Assembly (NCBI RefSeq): GCF_000218525.1
Contig: NZ_AFHO01000001.1
Location: 1-55,713, forward strand
Length of the DNA stretch: 55,713 bases
From: Mesomycoplasma ovipneumoniae SC01
GTDB lineage: Bacteria; Bacillota_I; Bacilli_A; Mycoplasmatales; Metamycoplasmataceae
Direction: 5' to 3'
The notes below the pieces were generated by a model, which was given only the letters and a program-made list of their open reading frames with translations, made no database searches and was not told the origin of the DNA. A program made the translations under genes and the position numbers. The first letter of the stretch is position 1, and each line of letters opens with the position of its first letter. Below, piece by piece: positions 52,801 to 55,713 of this stretch.

Positions 52801-55713
52801 ATTTTTTAAGAGTGTATAAATTGTATCTTGAGTAAAAAAATTATTTAAAAAGTATGAAGAAAAATTTTGAAAGGATAATGATTCATCAAGTAAAGCAATT
52901 TTGCGAGAATATTGTGCAATTTCTAGTGGATTTTGTTTTTTCTCGGCCTCATTAAGACGAAATTTTACTGAATTATATTCGTCAGAATTTTCTTTATAAA
53001 AAGCTTCAAAATTTTCTAAGGCTGCCTTTACAAAACCAAAAATTAAATTATCAATCGAAGCTGATCTATCTTGTTTTCAAAGTTGATATTTAACTTGAAA
53101 ATCTTGAAAAATTAGTTCTATTATTGATGTAAAAGTTGCAATTGATTTTTCATTTAATCCTTGTGAGCCTAATGAATTTGAAATTAAGCTAGTAAGGTTG
53201 GTTAAAAATTGACCATTTTCTACATTTCTAGCAATAAATTCGTAAATATTTTCCTCAAGTTTTGGCAAATTATTAGCTAAAAATTGAAAGCCAAAACGAT
53301 TTAAGTTGTCAATTTGTCGATATGTGCTTTTATTTATTAAAAAATCGTTAATTGCTTGATTTACAATGTCAGCAAGTGGTTTAAATGAATTTGAAGACAA
53401 AAAATCTTTGAGTGAGTCAAAAAAGAATGAAAAACTAGCAAAATTAGGGTTTGAATCATCGATAAAATTACTTAGGTCAAATTTTGTTAAAATTGGGTAG
53501 AATTTATTAAGTAATTTTTTTAGTGAATCAATTTGGTTTTGACTTAAGTCAAAACTTAGAAGTTCGTGAAATAAATCAAGTAAATTTTTTGAATCTTTAA
53601 AAAAAGTTGAGTAATTTGTATAAATTTGCTCTGAAAAAATTGAAGTAATATTTTCAGCGATATCAGTAGTTTTGATTTGTTTGATAACACTTAGGAAATT
53701 TTTTGCTGCTTGGTCATTTAATTTAGCCCAAACATTAGTGCGAACAACAACATCGGCAATTGAAACTAAAAGATCAACAATTGAAGTCTGATCTGCCTCA
53801 TTCAAATTAAATTCAAAATTATCGTTAATAATTGTTACTAATAATTGAACAGATTCATGATGTTTTAGTGTTTCTGAGATAAAATTTCGGATAAAAGCAA
53901 CATTATCATTGTCATTTTCAGGATTTTCTAAATAAGTACGAATTATTTCCTGAAAATTCTGTGAATTTTTATAATCTTTTGACCGAAGATGATAATCAGT
54001 AATTATTTTAGAAAATAATTTTCTTATCGAATCAAAAGTAAAAACAATTTTTAAATCTTCCTTATTTTTAAGGTCGATTTTGATAATGTTATTTATTAGC
54101 AAATCTTGGACTATTGTTTGGCCAAAAATGGATGCAAAAATTAAATCTTTAATTTTTTCAGGATTGTTATCTGCAAATTCAGAAGTTACAACGGTATTTA
54201 AAACATCAATTATTTGTTTTTCGTCAAAATCAGCAAAAATATAGCTAACAAGGCCAGAAATTGTTGCTTTTTCTCAATTTTTGTTATCAGTTACATCTTG
54301 AACATAAGTCTGAAAACGGTCAATTATTTGACTAAAAAAGCCACTTGAGAAAATTTTTTGCAAAATTTCGGTAAAAGAAGCACCAGTTTTTTGGTTTTCT
54401 TGTCAAAAATCAGTTAAAATTTTTTGCACACTTGAATTATTTTGAACAGCTAATTGGATAAAACGGTTTAAAAACGCGCCAAAATTATTATTTAGTATCA
54501 CGTTTACAAAATTTTGTATCGGCGAGTTTTCAGCTTTTTTAATATTTTGAATAGTTAATTTTTCAATTTCAGAATTTTCTGAAATAAATTTTTCAGGTGA
54601 ATTGTCGACCGTTAAAGCCTTAAAAATCTCTGAATTTTGACCTAAATTTAGAATTCGACGGTAAGAGTTAATGTCTTTTTGGACATAATTTTCGTCCCAT
54701 TGTAATTTAGTATTGGCATCTTTTTTGAATTCTAGGTCTTGTTCAAAGGCTAATTTAAACAACAAATCCTGAGCCATTTTTTTATAGCCCTTAGTTGATG
54801 GATGAATGTCTAAGTCATTTGTAGCAAATTCAGAGTGTTTATCTTGCCAAATTGATTCATTGTATAAATCAACATAATTTACTTTTTGGCTTTTTGCGGC
54901 TTTTTGGATTGTTGAATTCAAGCCTTGTATTATTAAATCAGCATAATTTTCTGGAACGCCAATTTCGTTTGTGAGCATTTTTTCAAAAAATTTAATAATT
55001 TTTGAAGACAAAGAATTATATCCAACTAAAACTATTTGTAAATCAGGGTTGATTTTTCGCAAACTTTGAATTAATAGTTGTAAATTTCTGTAAATTTTTT
55101 GATTTGCAATTTCAATGTTTTGGTCAAATTCAAAATTTGCCTCAGCTTTTGTTGCAAGTTTTTGCATTGGCTTGGCGATTGTGCGAAAATCAATAGCTTC
55201 GATTAAATCATTTGCACCTAATGAAAGGGTTAGCAAATTAGAATTTTGAATTTTTTCATGTAGTTTTGGGTAGCTATTTGAATTAAAATCACCAAAAACT
55301 TCACGAATTTGCTCGCCATATGGTGAGTCTAATTTTTTGTCTAAATGATAATTAAAATGAAAATGTGTCTTATCAGAATGTTTATAAAATTCATTTTCGG
55401 GATTAAGTAAATAAAGTCAATCAGTGACTGTTGTTCAAGAAAGAGCCAAATTATCAAAGGATTTAAGCGCATTTGGTTTTATTTTTTGAATAAAACTAGC
55501 AAAAAAGGCTGGATATGAGAGTCCATTAATTTTGTTATTTCCGTCAATTTTTCCACGGAGATCAAGTGAATAATCCCAATTAAAACCAGCAGAAATTGAA
55601 TCACCTATTGATAAATAGTTAATTTGATCTAAAAGTTTTTCAGTCTGTTGGTCTGAATGGGTTACTGGTATATTAAAGTGCTCGGTTTTATCGCGATTTT
55701 TTATACCAATCAA
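49801..55713 (-). CDS. Giant SGNH/GDSL-hydrolase protein (N-terminus outside the window)
   Basis: At least 1,970 residues, open at the window edge. An SGNH esterase/lipase domain occupies roughly the first 350 visible residues: block I GDSIS (Ser nucleophile, residues 37-41), block III GAND (166-169) and block V DLDIHP with catalytic Asp302/His304 spacing (first Asp at about 300-302, His at about 304). It is followed by about 1,450 residues of helical Leu/Ile/Phe-rich sequence in loosely repeated segments (pattern such as LLDLFHELLSFDL). Then comes a Gly/Ser linker (GSGGNSGSSGNNGSGGGG, near residue 1780) and a C-terminal domain of about 170 residues. It is probably surface-exposed: a signal would lie off-window. 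Expected activity is ester hydrolysis of lipids or glycans. The helical mass suggests a structural or binding role as well. More than fifteen TGA codons are Trp. Confidence 0.85.

Noticed and set aside
1..55713. tRNA or rRNA genes
   Set aside because: No convincing T-loop and acceptor-stem pattern or rRNA segment was found by eye; a tRNAscan run would be decisive.

Overview
The window is AT-rich and uses UGA as a tryptophan codon: nearly every long reading frame is interrupted by in-frame TGA at positions where homologues carry Trp, and reading TGA as Trp restores full-length proteins. Together with the P97/P102-family adhesins, a Type 3 F1-like ATPase cluster and very short intergenic spacers inside operons, this points to a mycoplasma of the hyopneumoniae/ovipneumoniae/conjunctivae/dispar group (Mesomycoplasma). 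I cannot name the species. No tRNA, rRNA or CRISPR array was seen.

Layout. 1-2,570: a zinc alcohol dehydrogenase between copies of a dispersed repeat. 2,570-11,221 (-): a complete seven-gene Type 3 F1-like ATPase operon (12-TM protein, 181-aa protein, gamma-like, epsilon-like, 752-aa membrane protein, alpha-like, beta-like). 11,368-12,171: a HAD phosphatase. 12,227-15,020 (-): a diadenylate cyclase / MgtE / PQ-loop protein operon. 15,205-18,222 (-): a 1,005-aa protein with about seven tandem Cys-rich zinc-ribbon modules and a C-terminal membrane anchor. 19,382-24,817: pgk, then an RpiR-type regulator, a PTS EIIABC, a small membrane protein and mannose-6-phosphate isomerase, which read as a mannose uptake and catabolism locus. 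25,495-26,124 (-): a lipoprotein. 26,537-31,008: three paralogous two-TM proteins (DUF3137-like) with a LemA-family gene between the first and second. 32,020-34,504: efp and tkt. 34,805-38,702: a secreted hydrophobic protein followed 8 nt later by the first of three tandem polytopic membrane paralogues. 39,600-40,835: an IS256-family insertion sequence. 41,069-43,429: a Type IIG-like restriction-modification enzyme with an (AG)11 repeat at codons 9-16. 43,553-49,373 (-): two P97/P102-family surface proteins. 49,801-55,713 (-): the C-terminal 1,970 residues of a giant SGNH-hydrolase protein that runs off the window.

The main feature not explained by genes is a dispersed ~590-bp element with ~22-bp terminal inverted repeats, present in at least six copies (both orientations). 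It carries a poly-A tract of 15-19 bases, a TATAAT box, a conserved GGGGGAA...ATG start and three hairpins whose substitutions mostly keep pairing through G-U wobbles. One full copy has a 19-bp direct repeat at its ends; others sit between direct repeats of about 80 and 165 bp. The long, variable-length duplications resemble those known for IS1634-type elements. It looks like a non-autonomous transposable element (MITE) that carries a small structured RNA.

Likely phase-variable or fast-evolving loci: the ATPase operon promoter (A17 next to the -10 box), the RM gene ((AG)11), the first P97/P102 gene (15-base homopolymer upstream), and the tandem membrane-protein array.
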